This document shows positions 16,050-24,600 of a DNA stretch of 38,302 nucleotides, piece by piece. The first letter of the stretch is position 1. Each line of letters starts with the position of its first letter. Made by a program: the position numbers and the translations under genes. A model generated the notes under the pieces. It saw only the letters and a program-made list of their open reading frames with translations, did not search any database and had not been told where the DNA came from. Origin of the DNA: Methanobacteriota archaeon (GTDB lineage Archaea > Thermoplasmatota > Thermoplasmata > Thermoplasmatales > Aciduliprofundaceae); the NCBI GenBank assembly GCA_013154005.1, contig JAADDK010000016.1:1-38302 (forward strand), in the 5' to 3' direction.

Positions 16050-16090
16050 CCTCCTTGGGGATTCTCCTGTCGGGACATCTCCCCTGCTCA
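16050..16090 (-). promoter_or_regulatory. Possible leader hairpin of the L15e transcript
   Basis: The predicted leader contains GGGGA and, 18 nt later, TCCCC, able to pair as a 5-bp stem just before the ribosome binding site; an alternative small GGG..CCC stem exists. It could be an autoregulatory site, since ribosomal proteins often control their own mRNA. The evidence is only base pairing. Confidence 0.25.
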
Positions 16091-16104
16091 GGCGAAATAG
16101 CACA

Positions 16105-16118
16105 GATTATAAATAACC
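16105..16118 (-). promoter_or_regulatory. TATA box of the L15e gene
   Basis: Plus-strand GATTATAAATAACC reads GGTTATTTATAATC on the minus strand, about 65-75 nt before ATG 16041. It implies a leader of roughly 45 nt. Confidence 0.5.
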
Positions 16119-16123
16119 TTCGC

Positions 16124-16966
16124 TCAATCCATATCATTAAGGATATCCACAGCCTTCTGATGCATTATTCCATCGCCGGTTTCTTCATAGAGAAGCAACG
16201 CCTCTTCCACCAATCTTCTCCGCTCATGGGCGGGTCTTAAAAATGAAAATATCATATAAACATCTGCAACATCGTGCGCATATACCATATCCTGCCCTTT
16301 TATAGACTTCCCCATCTCAAGAATCTCCTCAATTCTGGCATCATTCATTATCTTCATGGCAAGCTCTCCAGCAAACACTATTCGCTCTTCACCGATACGC
16401 TTTGCATAGTCCATAGCTTTATTAAGCCATTTCAAACTCATCTCACGATTTCCAGATACTGCATAAACCTCGGCCAGATTCTCACTGGCATATGCGGCCG
16501 CTTTTAGATCATTGTGCTTTTCTGCTTCTTCGACCAGTGCCATGAACAGCTGTTTCGCATTATCTAACTCCCCACTTTTCTTATATATATCCCCGAGATT
16601 GTGCATTGCCCCAAAGTAATATCTGGAACCCTCAGGAAGAAGTTTCACAACTTTCTGATATATGGCCTTGGAAGTCTCCAAATCTCCGTTCAAAAGATAA
16701 AACGCACCGATATGAAACATTATCTCCCCCGCTTCTTTGGTTTCCAAACCTTCCAGCACTCCAAGGGCCTTAGCGAAATAAATCATTGCCTCTGAATGCC
16801 TGTGCATGTAGTACAGAGCACTGGCTTTTTCATAAAGAAGCAGCCCCTGATCAAACGGCTCAGTTACATCCTGCATCTCTCTCTCAATTATTTCCATAGC
16901 AGCCTGATAATCTCCTGCTTTAATCATACCCTCAATTTTACCTCTCAACTCGGATACGTCCGCCAT
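16124..16966 (-). CDS. Tetratricopeptide-repeat protein
   Basis: The 280 residues are a solenoid of TPR-like helix pairs from about residue 15 to 230. Clear repeats include [60 protein letters not shown] and [20 protein letters not shown]. There is no signal peptide or enzyme domain, so it is presumably a cytoplasmic protein-binding scaffold. A 30-bp imperfect palindrome lies 11 bases ahead of its start and overlaps the probable TATA/start region, suggesting a dedicated regulator or autoregulation. It is divergent from rpo6. Confidence 0.88.
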   Translation of the reverse strand: MADVSELRGKIEGMIKAGDYQAAMEIIEREMQDVTEPFDQGLLLYEKASALYYMHRHSEAMIYFAKALGVLEGLETKEAGEIMFHIGAFYLLNGDLETSKAIYQKVVKLLPEGSRYYFGAMHNLGDIYKKSGELDNAKQLFMALVEEAEKHNDLKAAAYASENLAEVYAVSGNREMSLKWLNKAMDYAKRIGEERIVFAGELAMKIMNDARIEEILEMGKSIKGQDMVYAHDVADVYMIFSFLRPAHERRRLVEEALLLYEETGDGIMHQKAVDILNDMD

Positions 16967-16976
16967 ATGGCAAGAT

Positions 16977-17006
16977 ATGCAAATTATTATGCATAAAGAT
17001 TTGCAT
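16977..17006. promoter_or_regulatory. 30-bp dyad between the TPR gene and rpo6 (operator candidate)
   Basis: ATGCAAAT (16977-16984) and ATTTGCAT (16999-17006) are exact reverse complements. Centred on the same axis lies a perfect inner palindrome, TTATGCATAA (16987-16996). Only the two base pairs between inner and outer parts break the symmetry. It sits 11 nt ahead of the TPR start, over its TATA-like ATGCATAATA, so bound protein would block transcription. Confidence 0.5.
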
Positions 17007-17033
17007 TCTCATCTTCAATTCACATGAGAAAAC

Positions 17034-17043
17034 CTTAAATATG
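17034..17043 (+). promoter_or_regulatory. TATA box of rpo6
   Basis: CTTAAATATG lies 35-44 nt before ATG 17078; the short leader has GGTGGT as ribosome binding site. Confidence 0.55.
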
Positions 17044-17077
17044 ACCATCCTTTAAACCCCATTGGCTGGTGGTTTTT

Positions 17078-17251
17078 ATGGAATACACAAGATTTGAAAA
17101 GGCAAGAATAATCGGTGCTCGTGCCCTGCAGATAGCCATGGGTGCGCCGGTAATAATTCACATTCCAGATAACATTTATGACCCTCTGGAAATCGCAATT
17201 TACGAATATGAAAAAGGAGTTATACCCATAACGGTGAGAAGGGCAAAATAA
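17078..17251 (+). CDS. rpo6: DNA-directed RNA polymerase subunit Rpo6 (RpoK)
   Basis: The start is ATG 17078, after GGTGGT, giving 57 residues, the usual RpoK length; the ORF track begins at GTG 17069. The sequence [20 protein letters not shown] and [20 protein letters not shown] are the conserved core of the omega/RPB6 family, which clamps the polymerase assembly. It is a stand-alone gene here, not next to L13/S9/RpoN, and is convergent with the beta-CASP gene, whose stop lies only 4 bases away. Confidence 0.96.
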   Translation: MEYTRFEKARIIGARALQIAMGAPVIIHIPDNIYDPLEIAIYEYEKGVIPITVRRAK

Positions 17252-17255
17252 AAAA

Positions 17256-18488
17256 CTAAAGTTCAAACTCCTCATTATTTTTGGGGATAAGCACTTCCAT
17301 TCCTCTGGTTTTCAGGTCCTCCGCGAGTGCTTCGCGATTATCACCGTGCATCAAGACCACAATTTCAGGCTCACACTTTTCCGCAAACTCTATAAGCTCG
17401 CTGTGCCCCGCATGAGCAGAGAAATCGAAAAAGGAAATCTCCGCATCAATCTTCTCTTTTATACCATAAAGGTCAAGAATACCTTCATCCATAAGTAATC
17501 GGCCATTGGTACCTTCAACCTGATAGCCAGTAAGAAGAATACCGCTTCGAATGTCATTTTTAAGATAATTTATATAATGAAGCACCGGACCCCCCTCCAG
17601 CATACCGCCGGTGGTGATTATGACATCCCCCTCCATAGCTTTTTTCCTATCTTTTCTTCGCTTTACAATATTCATTTTGTTGCGCGCTCTTTTAAGATGC
17701 TTTGCGGAACGCAAATATTTGGGATACTTTAGATACACATTATTTATGAATCTACCCATGCCATCAAGCCAGATTTCTAGGTCCATCTTTTCAAGCACGA
17801 GCATAATCTCCTGCGTGCGCCCCACAGCAAATGCAGGAACTATGGCAGTACCACCTCTATCCACGATTTCTTCGATTTTTGCTTTAAAACTCTGCTCAAC
17901 CTCCTCTCTGGGAGGGTGTTCCCTACCCGCATAAGTGCTTTCCATAATCAGTATATCGGTTTTAACAGGTTTTGCGCCCCAGACAAGATGCGTATTTACT
18001 GTCTGTATATCTCCTGTGAAAAGCAGTGTCTTATCTCCCTTTATTTCATACATGGTGCTTCCCGGAATGTGCCCCGCATTATGGGGAGTTACCTCAATCT
18101 CGCCAAGCTCAATACGCTCCGCATAGCCCATGGGGACTATACATTCCATAAGATTTTCAATCTCTTCTTTCATATACGGTATCGGAAAACCCTCTATTTT
18201 AGCAACTTTAATTGTGTCATTCAGAAGAAGAGGAAGCACAGCCATTGTTGCCTCAGTCATATATATATTTGCATCATAAGTGCTGGATATCTTTGGAAGC
18301 ATCCCGGAATGATCCAAATGCGCATGAGTCACAAATACCGCATCCATTGGGGGTGCCATGGGAGGATATGCCGGAGGCTTTGAGGGCGTAAGTCCGTAAT
18401 CAATTAGCATCTTCGTATTGTTCATTTTAAGGTGCAGTGCAAGGCTGCCAACCTCCTCCGCGCCACCAAGAAATTTACCTTCAATCAT
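17256..18488 (-). CDS. Beta-CASP metallo-beta-lactamase ribonuclease (aCPSF2-like, no KH domain)
   Basis: The 410-residue protein has the zinc motif THAHLDH at 54-60, PHNAGHIPGS, LLFTGDIQ and the beta-CASP marks ESTYAGREHPP, PAFAVGRTQEIM, IITTGGMLEGGP and the late HAGHSE and MHGD motifs. It lacks the N-terminal KH domains of aCPSF1/FttA, so it belongs with the shorter archaeal aCPSF2-type or RNase J-like enzymes acting in RNA processing and 5'-3' decay. A TATA box (minus-strand ATTTAAATATA, near 18506-18519) precedes the start. Confidence 0.93.
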   Translation of the reverse strand: MIEGKFLGGAEEVGSLALHLKMNNTKMLIDYGLTPSKPPAYPPMAPPMDAVFVTHAHLDHSGMLPKISSTYDANIYMTEATMAVLPLLLNDTIKVAKIEGFPIPYMKEEIENLMECIVPMGYAERIELGEIEVTPHNAGHIPGSTMYEIKGDKTLLFTGDIQTVNTHLVWGAKPVKTDILIMESTYAGREHPPREEVEQSFKAKIEEIVDRGGTAIVPAFAVGRTQEIMLVLEKMDLEIWLDGMGRFINNVYLKYPKYLRSAKHLKRARNKMNIVKRRKDRKKAMEGDVIITTGGMLEGGPVLHYINYLKNDIRSGILLTGYQVEGTNGRLLMDEGILDLYGIKEKIDAEISFFDFSAHAGHSELIEFAEKCEPEIVVLMHGDNREALAEDLKTRGMEVLIPKNNEEFEL

Positions 18489-18544
18489 AGTCTGCCCTAA
18501 TATCCATTATATTTAAATGTTCTCATGTAAAAGATGCAAAAATT

Positions 18545-18970
18545 TTAGAGGGTTAGCAGGATTATTCCTGCAAATATAACCAGCATACCTATGATTTTCA
18601 GAGGTGACAGGTCCTCTCCCAGCAGTACATATGCCAGAAACGCTACTATGAACGCATTGGCTGCCGTTATTGCCACAGTGGGGCCAGCGGGGCCCTTGGT
18701 AAGTGCAATTTTTATGGCGTACATTCCCATCGCCAGTGCCACACCTGCAGATATAGGAAGCAGAAGAAGCCAAGGATTGGTGTTCTTAAGATTTTCTGCA
18801 AATTCACGGTGATAAATCAGAAGAAACACAAAACCTGTGGCCCCTGTGGCTAGCCACAGTACAATGGACGTGAATACAGAATCCATACCACTGTGCCCAG
18901 CATACTTTACGAGAAAATTCGTCGTGCCGAACATTAGCATGGTTATCAGAGCGTAAATCCACCAGACCAT
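18545..18970 (-). CDS. EamA/DMT-family half-size transporter (five helices)
   Basis: The likely start is ATG 18970 (141 residues), where the protein begins MVWWIYALITMLMFGTTNFL; the ORF track adds 24 polar residues. The sequence is a single EamA unit with five membrane helices and the typical GPAGPTVAITAANAFIVAFLAYVLLGEDLSPLKIIGMLVIFAGI ending, here quoted as family signature only in part: LLGEDLSPLKIIG. Single-unit members act as dimers, as in small drug/metabolite transporters. Substrate is unknown. Confidence 0.85.
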   Translation of the reverse strand: MVWWIYALITMLMFGTTNFLVKYAGHSGMDSVFTSIVLWLATGATGFVFLLIYHREFAENLKNTNPWLLLLPISAGVALAMGMYAIKIALTKGPAGPTVAITAANAFIVAFLAYVLLGEDLSPLKIIGMLVIFAGIILLTL

Positions 18971-19048
18971 ACGCCGGTTAAAGATTAATTCAGTAAAAAA
19001 ATTTACCGTGCAGGAATTGTTTAATATTTCCTCATCATGCACCCCAGC

Positions 19049-19291
19049 ATGAACAAGAAAGCTTTGCTGAAAGGAAAGGCCGCACTATCCATAGTGCTAT
19101 TAATTGATTTTGTGGTGGTTATGATAACTGGAATCCTGCTGTACCTCCATACAGGACCACATAACGTGGGAAAACTTCATACCATATCTGGCTTTCTTAT
19201 GGGCGTTCTTGTTACCATTCACATAATCTTGAATTTCAAACTTCTCATGGGCGAAATCACCGGAAAAATAGAGATTCGCATAAAGAAATAA
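19049..19291 (+). CDS. Small cytochrome-b-like membrane protein (DUF4405-like)
   Basis: The product is 80 residues from ATG 19049 (or 84 from ATG 19037); TATA-like GTTTAATAT ~25 nt before 19049 favours the shorter form. Two membrane helices carry spaced histidines: LYLHTGPHN, KLHTISGFLMG and TIHIILNF. Paired histidines across two helices followed by HxxxN-type ends are typical of DUF4405/ferric-reductase-like heme b proteins, so heme binding is possible. The tail is basic (KIEIRIKK). It lies ahead of MoaC but with a separate promoter. Confidence 0.65.
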   Translation: MNKKALLKGKAALSIVLLIDFVVVMITGILLYLHTGPHNVGKLHTISGFLMGVLVTIHIILNFKLLMGEITGKIEIRIKK

Positions 19292-19322
19292 AGTTAATAT
19301 CCTTCCTTCCCATATTGCGAGT

Positions 19323-19757
19323 ATGAGTATGGTGGATATTTCCAGCAAGCCCCCCGTCACCCGGGTTGCTCGAGCCCGTGGCACAATAGTGCTGCGCAGC
19401 ACCACAATGGAAGTTATTCGCAAGGGTGAGGTTAAGAAGGGAGACGTTTTCGAAACCGCAAAAATAGCGGGTATGCTGGCGGTTAAACGCGCTCCAGAGC
19501 TGATTCCCCACTGTCATCCCATACCTGTGGAAAGCGTGAAAATAGAGTTTAAAGTGCACGGAAATCGCATCGATGTGGAATGCGAGGTAAAGGCACACTA
19601 CAAAACAGGGGTGGAGATGGAAGCGCTGACCGGAGTGAGCGTTGCGCTGCTGACAATCTGGGACATGGTAAAATACCTGGAAAAGGATGAGCACGGGCAG
19701 TATCCGATGACGCAGATAAAGGATATTGAAGTTCTCGAGAAAATCAAGGGTGAGTGA
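19323..19757 (+). CDS. moaC: Cyclic pyranopterin monophosphate synthase MoaC
   Basis: MoaC, with the radical-SAM enzyme MoaA, forms cyclic pyranopterin monophosphate, the first stable precursor of molybdenum/tungsten cofactor. The 144 residues include MVDISSKPPVTRVARA, KGDVFETAKIAGMLAVKRAPELIPHCHPIP, KTGVEMEALTGVSVALLTIWDMVK and the final KDIEVLEKIKG, all family signatures with the catalytic Lys, His and Asp visible. A TATA-like GTTAATATCC about 25 nt upstream implies a leaderless start. MoaB follows one base after the stop. Confidence 0.96.
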   Translation: MSMVDISSKPPVTRVARARGTIVLRSTTMEVIRKGEVKKGDVFETAKIAGMLAVKRAPELIPHCHPIPVESVKIEFKVHGNRIDVECEVKAHYKTGVEMEALTGVSVALLTIWDMVKYLEKDEHGQYPMTQIKDIEVLEKIKGE

Positions 19758-19758
19758 T

Positions 19759-20265
19759 ATGGGACATAAAGAGCATAAAAAACATCGATATTCTCTGAAC
19801 GTTGGAGTTATAACGGTGTCGTCCACCCGTGACAGGGAAAATGATGTGTCGGGGGCAATTCTAAAAGATAAAATAACCGGGCACGGGCACTCGGTATGCG
19901 GGTACGAGGTGGTAAAAGACGACAAACTTGAGATACTGAGCGCGCTGTTCAACATGCTCAAATCCTGCGATGCGGTGATTGTGAACGGAGGCACGGGCAT
20001 AAGTAGAAAAGATGTAACTTACGATTCTGTGGTTTCCGTGTTTGATAAGGAACTTGTGGGGTTCGGAGAGTTGTTCAGGCTTAAAAGTTATGAGGAGATT
20101 GGCACGCCGGCCATGATGAGCCGGGCCACCGCCGGAGTGGTTGCAGGAAAAATCGTGTTTCTCACGCCGGGCTCGCCGGGCGCGGTGTGCACTGCTTCCG
20201 AGCTGATATTTGCAGAGATAGAGCATATGTGGTACGAACTGCACAAGGAAAAAGGAACTATATGA
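19759..20265 (+). CDS. moaB: Molybdenum cofactor biosynthesis protein MoaB
   Basis: ATG 19759 follows GGGTGAGTGAT, and the ORF-track extension into moaC is not needed. The 168-residue protein has the MogA/MoaB fold marks NVGVITVSSTRD, VNGGTGISRKDVTYDSV (molybdopterin-binding GGTG loop) and FLTPGSPGAV. Archaeal MoaB adenylylates molybdopterin before metal insertion, and in hyperthermophiles often serves tungsten enzymes. Its stop overlaps the next gene's start (ATGA). Confidence 0.95.
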   Translation: MGHKEHKKHRYSLNVGVITVSSTRDRENDVSGAILKDKITGHGHSVCGYEVVKDDKLEILSALFNMLKSCDAVIVNGGTGISRKDVTYDSVVSVFDKELVGFGELFRLKSYEEIGTPAMMSRATAGVVAGKIVFLTPGSPGAVCTASELIFAEIEHMWYELHKEKGTI

Positions 20266-20882
20266 GCCGGGCACTGTATCTTATTCTGGCGGTAATCCCG
20301 GTATTGCTAATCCCGGTTATGGGGTGCACCTGGCTTATTTTTTCAATATATGCGTTGATGCTCTACCTCAAAGAGCCTTTGCAACAGCGCTATGAAAAGC
20401 TCCCGGGTGCACCGACCGTTAAGTATTTTATTGTTTTTCTTTTGTTCGGGCTTCTTACTGAGACATTTGCAATTATTGACAATCTGCCCAGACATCCGAA
20501 TCAGCGAATACTTCTTAATCCCGCTCCGTTCACAGACCTGTACCTTGCGCTCGGATACTATGGCGGATTCGCGCTGGTGTGGAGTATGGTGAGAAAAAAG
20601 TTCAGATTCACTCATACAGAAGTCTTTCTAATAGGTGGAATTTTTGGGATAGTATTTGAACAGACCGGAAAACTTCTTTTAAGTTTGCAGATATTTGCGT
20701 GGCCGTATGTGTTTCTGGTGTATGGTTCGTTTCAGGCCATACCCGCACTGCTTGCAGAAAAAGAAAACAAAGCTTGTCCGGTAAACAAATACTGGAAAAT
20801 CGGAATGGGAATTCTAACAGAGTTTGCATGCTTCGTTTCTGCAGGATTATTTCTGTACCTGCTTTCCATACCACTTCAATGA
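20262..20882 (+). CDS. Polytopic membrane protein coupled to moaB
   Basis: The start ATG 20262 overlaps the moaB stop in ATGA, so translation is coupled. The 206 residues carry about six membrane helices (near 3-36, 53-72, 94-110, 121-140, 143-163 and 180-203). Loops contain NLPRHPNQRILLNPAPF and KENKACPVNKYWK. I do not recognise the family. Coupling to moaCB hints at a link to cofactor or metal supply, but a hitchhiking gene is equally possible. The last seven bases overlap the convergent nuclease gene. Confidence 0.72.
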   Translation: MSRALYLILAVIPVLLIPVMGCTWLIFSIYALMLYLKEPLQQRYEKLPGAPTVKYFIVFLLFGLLTETFAIIDNLPRHPNQRILLNPAPFTDLYLALGYYGGFALVWSMVRKKFRFTHTEVFLIGGIFGIVFEQTGKLLLSLQIFAWPYVFLVYGSFQAIPALLAEKENKACPVNKYWKIGMGILTEFACFVSAGLFLYLLSIPLQ

Positions 20883-21547
20883 AATATCTTATAAATCCTC
20901 CGTGCTTTTTTATCACCGATTCCATTAACCCTTTTCAGCTCAGCAATATTTGCCCGTGCCACTTTCTCGATTGTGCCAAACTCCCGTATCAGTTCTTTAG
21001 CAAGCTTCTCTCCGACAAAAGGAAGTGAGGATAGAACATAAACTTTCCATTCCTCATCACTCATATCCTTGCGGGGTATAGCTTTGCTCCAGAGTTCTTT
21101 AATCTCACCACTGTTTTTACCTTCATTTTCCCGCTTAATAAGGATTCGAATAAACTCCAAAAAAGTATTATCATCAGGCACAGAAAATACCGGAATATTA
21201 TAATTAAACTGGATGTCCTGAAGAGCACCTATTATCTGACCCCATGTCAATCCTGAACTTTCGCTCATTAACTCGACGGGGCCATGAATTAAAAGCAATC
21301 TCCGCACCACCGGTATCCCCAGCACGCCATCCACAAACATCCTCCGCAACTGCTCCCACAACCTATTGTCCTTTATACTGTTTCCAAAATCAGTTAAACT
21401 CTTACGTTCGATGAGCACCCCCTGACCGTCCACCACAACAAAGATATCTCCCACGGGAAGAGGAAGAGAGATAACGTTCTCAAATCCATCAAACATCAAT
21501 TTTTTAATCTTTTTTTCCCGATAATCCAGATAAATTGTGTACCGCAT
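20876..21547 (-). CDS. Stand-alone XPF/ERCC4-type structure-specific nuclease with HhH domain
   Basis: The start is ATG 21547 behind GAGGTG; the ORF track uses the GTG before it. The N-terminal half is an ERCC4 nuclease: DYRE near residue 8, GD near 34, and ERKSLTD at ~47-53 (ERKxxxD). The C-terminal ~60 residues form a double helix-hairpin-helix (SLPFVGEKLAKELIREFGT and KRVNGIGDKKARRI). There is no helicase, unlike Hef of many euryarchaea, so this is the short XPF form, which usually works with PCNA as a homodimer on flaps and forks. Confidence 0.93.
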   Translation of the reverse strand: MRYTIYLDYREKKIKKLMFDGFENVISLPLPVGDIFVVVDGQGVLIERKSLTDFGNSIKDNRLWEQLRRMFVDGVLGIPVVRRLLLIHGPVELMSESSGLTWGQIIGALQDIQFNYNIPVFSVPDDNTFLEFIRILIKRENEGKNSGEIKELWSKAIPRKDMSDEEWKVYVLSSLPFVGEKLAKELIREFGTIEKVARANIAELKRVNGIGDKKARRIYKIFH

Positions 21548-21630
21548 CACCTCATAATCGCAAAAATGGATAAAAACCTGTTGTTTTTTAGAAAATCTTT
21601 ATCTACAATAAATGGTATTAAGATAACACA

Positions 21631-24600
21631 ATGACCGAGATGCTAAGGCTCCCATTTATTGGAGAGGAGCGATCAAGAATACTTCTAAAAAAAGGATATG
21701 ATTTGGAAAGAATCCGAAATTCCACTCCAGAGGAGATTTCGGAAATTCTCGGGGTATCTAAATACATAGCATTTTTAATTATAAAAGCAGCCAGAGAGAG
21801 CAACCCTGAAAACGTGCCAGATGAGCTTATTGCCGAAGAGACCCTGTGCCCGGGGTGTGGAGCAATAGTCACCGAACTGGAATATGAATGTGGATCATGT
21901 GGATATGTACTCAAAGACATAAACCCAGTGGAGTACCAAACGTATATGAGCAGATACGTAGAGCTATTTATTGAGATATCAAAAGACCCTGAAAATATAA
22001 AACTGTGGGAAGATTTGAAAAAAATTCTCGAAGCACTTGGCAACATAGAAGAGGCACTGGATGTATCCAGCAAAATTGATTACATAAAATCAGGAATAGT
22101 TCTCTCCACAAAATCAGACATGGAGGAGAAGAAGCTCCCAATTAAAGAGAGCGCTCCAAAAAAGCCAAAATTCAAAAATGGTCTCGTAAATGGGTTTGGA
22201 GTCCAGTTAATAACTGTAGAAAAACGGGTTAGAGCAAGAAGATATCTTGCCATCCTGATTGTACTGGGTATAGTAGCGGGCACATTGATAGGGCTGTACT
22301 TCATGAACTCTCCATTCAAAATAGATGGAAATTTTGATGACTGGAACAGCATACCGGGATACCACACATTCGACTCTCAAATAAAAATTTTCAAAATGGG
22401 CGAATACGGCAACAATTACTATTTCTATATAGCCGGAGACCTGTCCCTTAAACTGGGTGTATCCATATTTGTGGATTCCGATGGAAATCCTGACTCGGGA
22501 TACTGGATGGGAAGTATAGGGGCCGATTATCGACTCCTCATTCACAATATCGGAAACAAACTTCAGGGAACAATCTATTCTTTTGAAGGAAATAATCCTA
22601 CAAACTGGGCATTATGGAAAAATTCAGGTGGCTTTAAAGTGGCCGGATATCACTATGGTATAGAAATGCAGGTTCCCAAAAACATATTTACCAGAAATGC
22701 CGTGGTTATGCTGGTAGACGGCGAGCATAGAGGATACCCCATAGGTCTATTTCACCCTGTTGTGCTCGCAGAGATGGAACTGGGTGGGGGTGTGGTAAAA
22801 AACGGGACTTCAGTAGGCACACTCTACCTCAACAATACATTCAAATCACCCACAAAAATAACCTCAATATCCGTGGACAATATGGGTAATGCCAGCTCAC
22901 TTCATCTTCGGGCAATCATAGACGGAAAAGACATACCTATAAAAGATGGAAAAATACTGCTAAACTCCTCATTAATTCTGGATAAAACGAAGGTGATCCG
23001 CATTGAATATCTTGAGGGAGGCACCTCCGGGTCCACCATACGACTTTCAGTAAAAAATCTGACGGGCGTAAACTCATTTAAATTTGTGACTGGCGATGGA
23101 TATTATGTGAAAAAAGCACCTTCTGCACCAAGAATAGATGGCGTTTTTTACGACTGGGCCCCGTATCGACACAGTGCCCCAGTAAACGATTTGCCGCCCA
23201 ATGTGGACATAGTATCTTACGCCAAATATATGGCAAACAACAACTCATATTTCTATCTTCAAACCAAAGGAGAGATAGCTTCCGGAACAATCATCCCTGT
23301 GTATGGGACTACTGTAAAAGATAGTGATAGAGACACCATACCCGATAACCTTGACCCGTACCCGCACGATTTTAATAACGATGGCATACCCGATGACAAA
23401 AGTTATGTGGTAATTAACGGCACCCGGTACCCGGATGTGGACGGCGATGGCATCCCTGACTATCCACAGGGACCGGATATGTGGCTTAACACAACAATAC
23501 CCAACACCACTGCATTTCCACTGCAGTATCGGGGAAAATTCGTAAGTGTGTATATAGGACCACCAAAAGCGCCTAAACCTGAATATCCGTATGATTACAT
23601 TGAAATATACATAAGCGGCAATAATGGGTATCCCATTGGAGGCATCTATGCTCAGTATCTGTTCCGACTCTACGGACTCTCTGGCACCATCAAAGGATAC
23701 AACTTTTTGGAATACCGAAACGGTAAATTTGTAAACAAAACTCTTAGTTTCGATTTGCATACCAATATTGCCGAAGGCTGGAAACAGCTGGAGATGAAGC
23801 TTCCAATATCAATCACCGGCAGAAACGTGGTTTACAGAATTGTAAGCTATGAAAAACTATGGCAGGATACCGCGCATTTGCCATTTCAAAAATCAAATAA
23901 TATTCCCATGCCCATTCCACATACAAACAAAACCAAGCCCCAAAACTCAACAGAATACATGGCCCCAGGAAAAGACGATTTTGAAGCAGGTGCATACGGA
24001 GAATGGCTAAAACAGAAATTCGGAAATGAAGTGCGGCTCAACACGCTGACCTCTTGGATCTCATCCCTCAATCTTTCAGAGGGAGCAGAGAAAAATCATG
24101 TGTTCACCGCCAGTGATTTCATTGACGGAAACGTATCTCATTTCAAAGAGGAAAAATATGCAGCAAATAAACTCAGAGAACTGAAAAAAGAGGCACCTGA
24201 TAAACCAGTATATAGAGTGCAGTTGCTCAACGAATCAATTTTCAGAGAAGAATGGCAGAATTTAACCATCAAGACAAAAGAATGGGAGATTCTTCACTAT
24301 ACCCATGACCTTGAGAGATACCGGCTCAAGGAATTTGGTTATTTCAGGCCATACAAACCGAACTGGTACGATGCAGATGAGATAAGAACGATAGAGTGGC
24401 TTGTATATAAATTATCTGAAAATCTCTCAGATTGGCATACTGCTTTTGCGGTGGCAAAAGGTATAAAGAGTTTGGACGATGCCCGGCTCGGGCCACTTTA
24501 CATGCCTCATGCACCGAGTACTGAGCTGGGTGCGGGCACGCATGCTGTTACTGTTCATGTGGTAGATTATTACTCAGGAGAATCAGATTGCAACGGAGAA

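Noticed and set aside
16042-16137. N-terminal extension of L15e in the ORF track
   Set aside because: L15e begins at MYKLPKK with GGAGGTAACC upstream; the extension contains the TATA box and leader.
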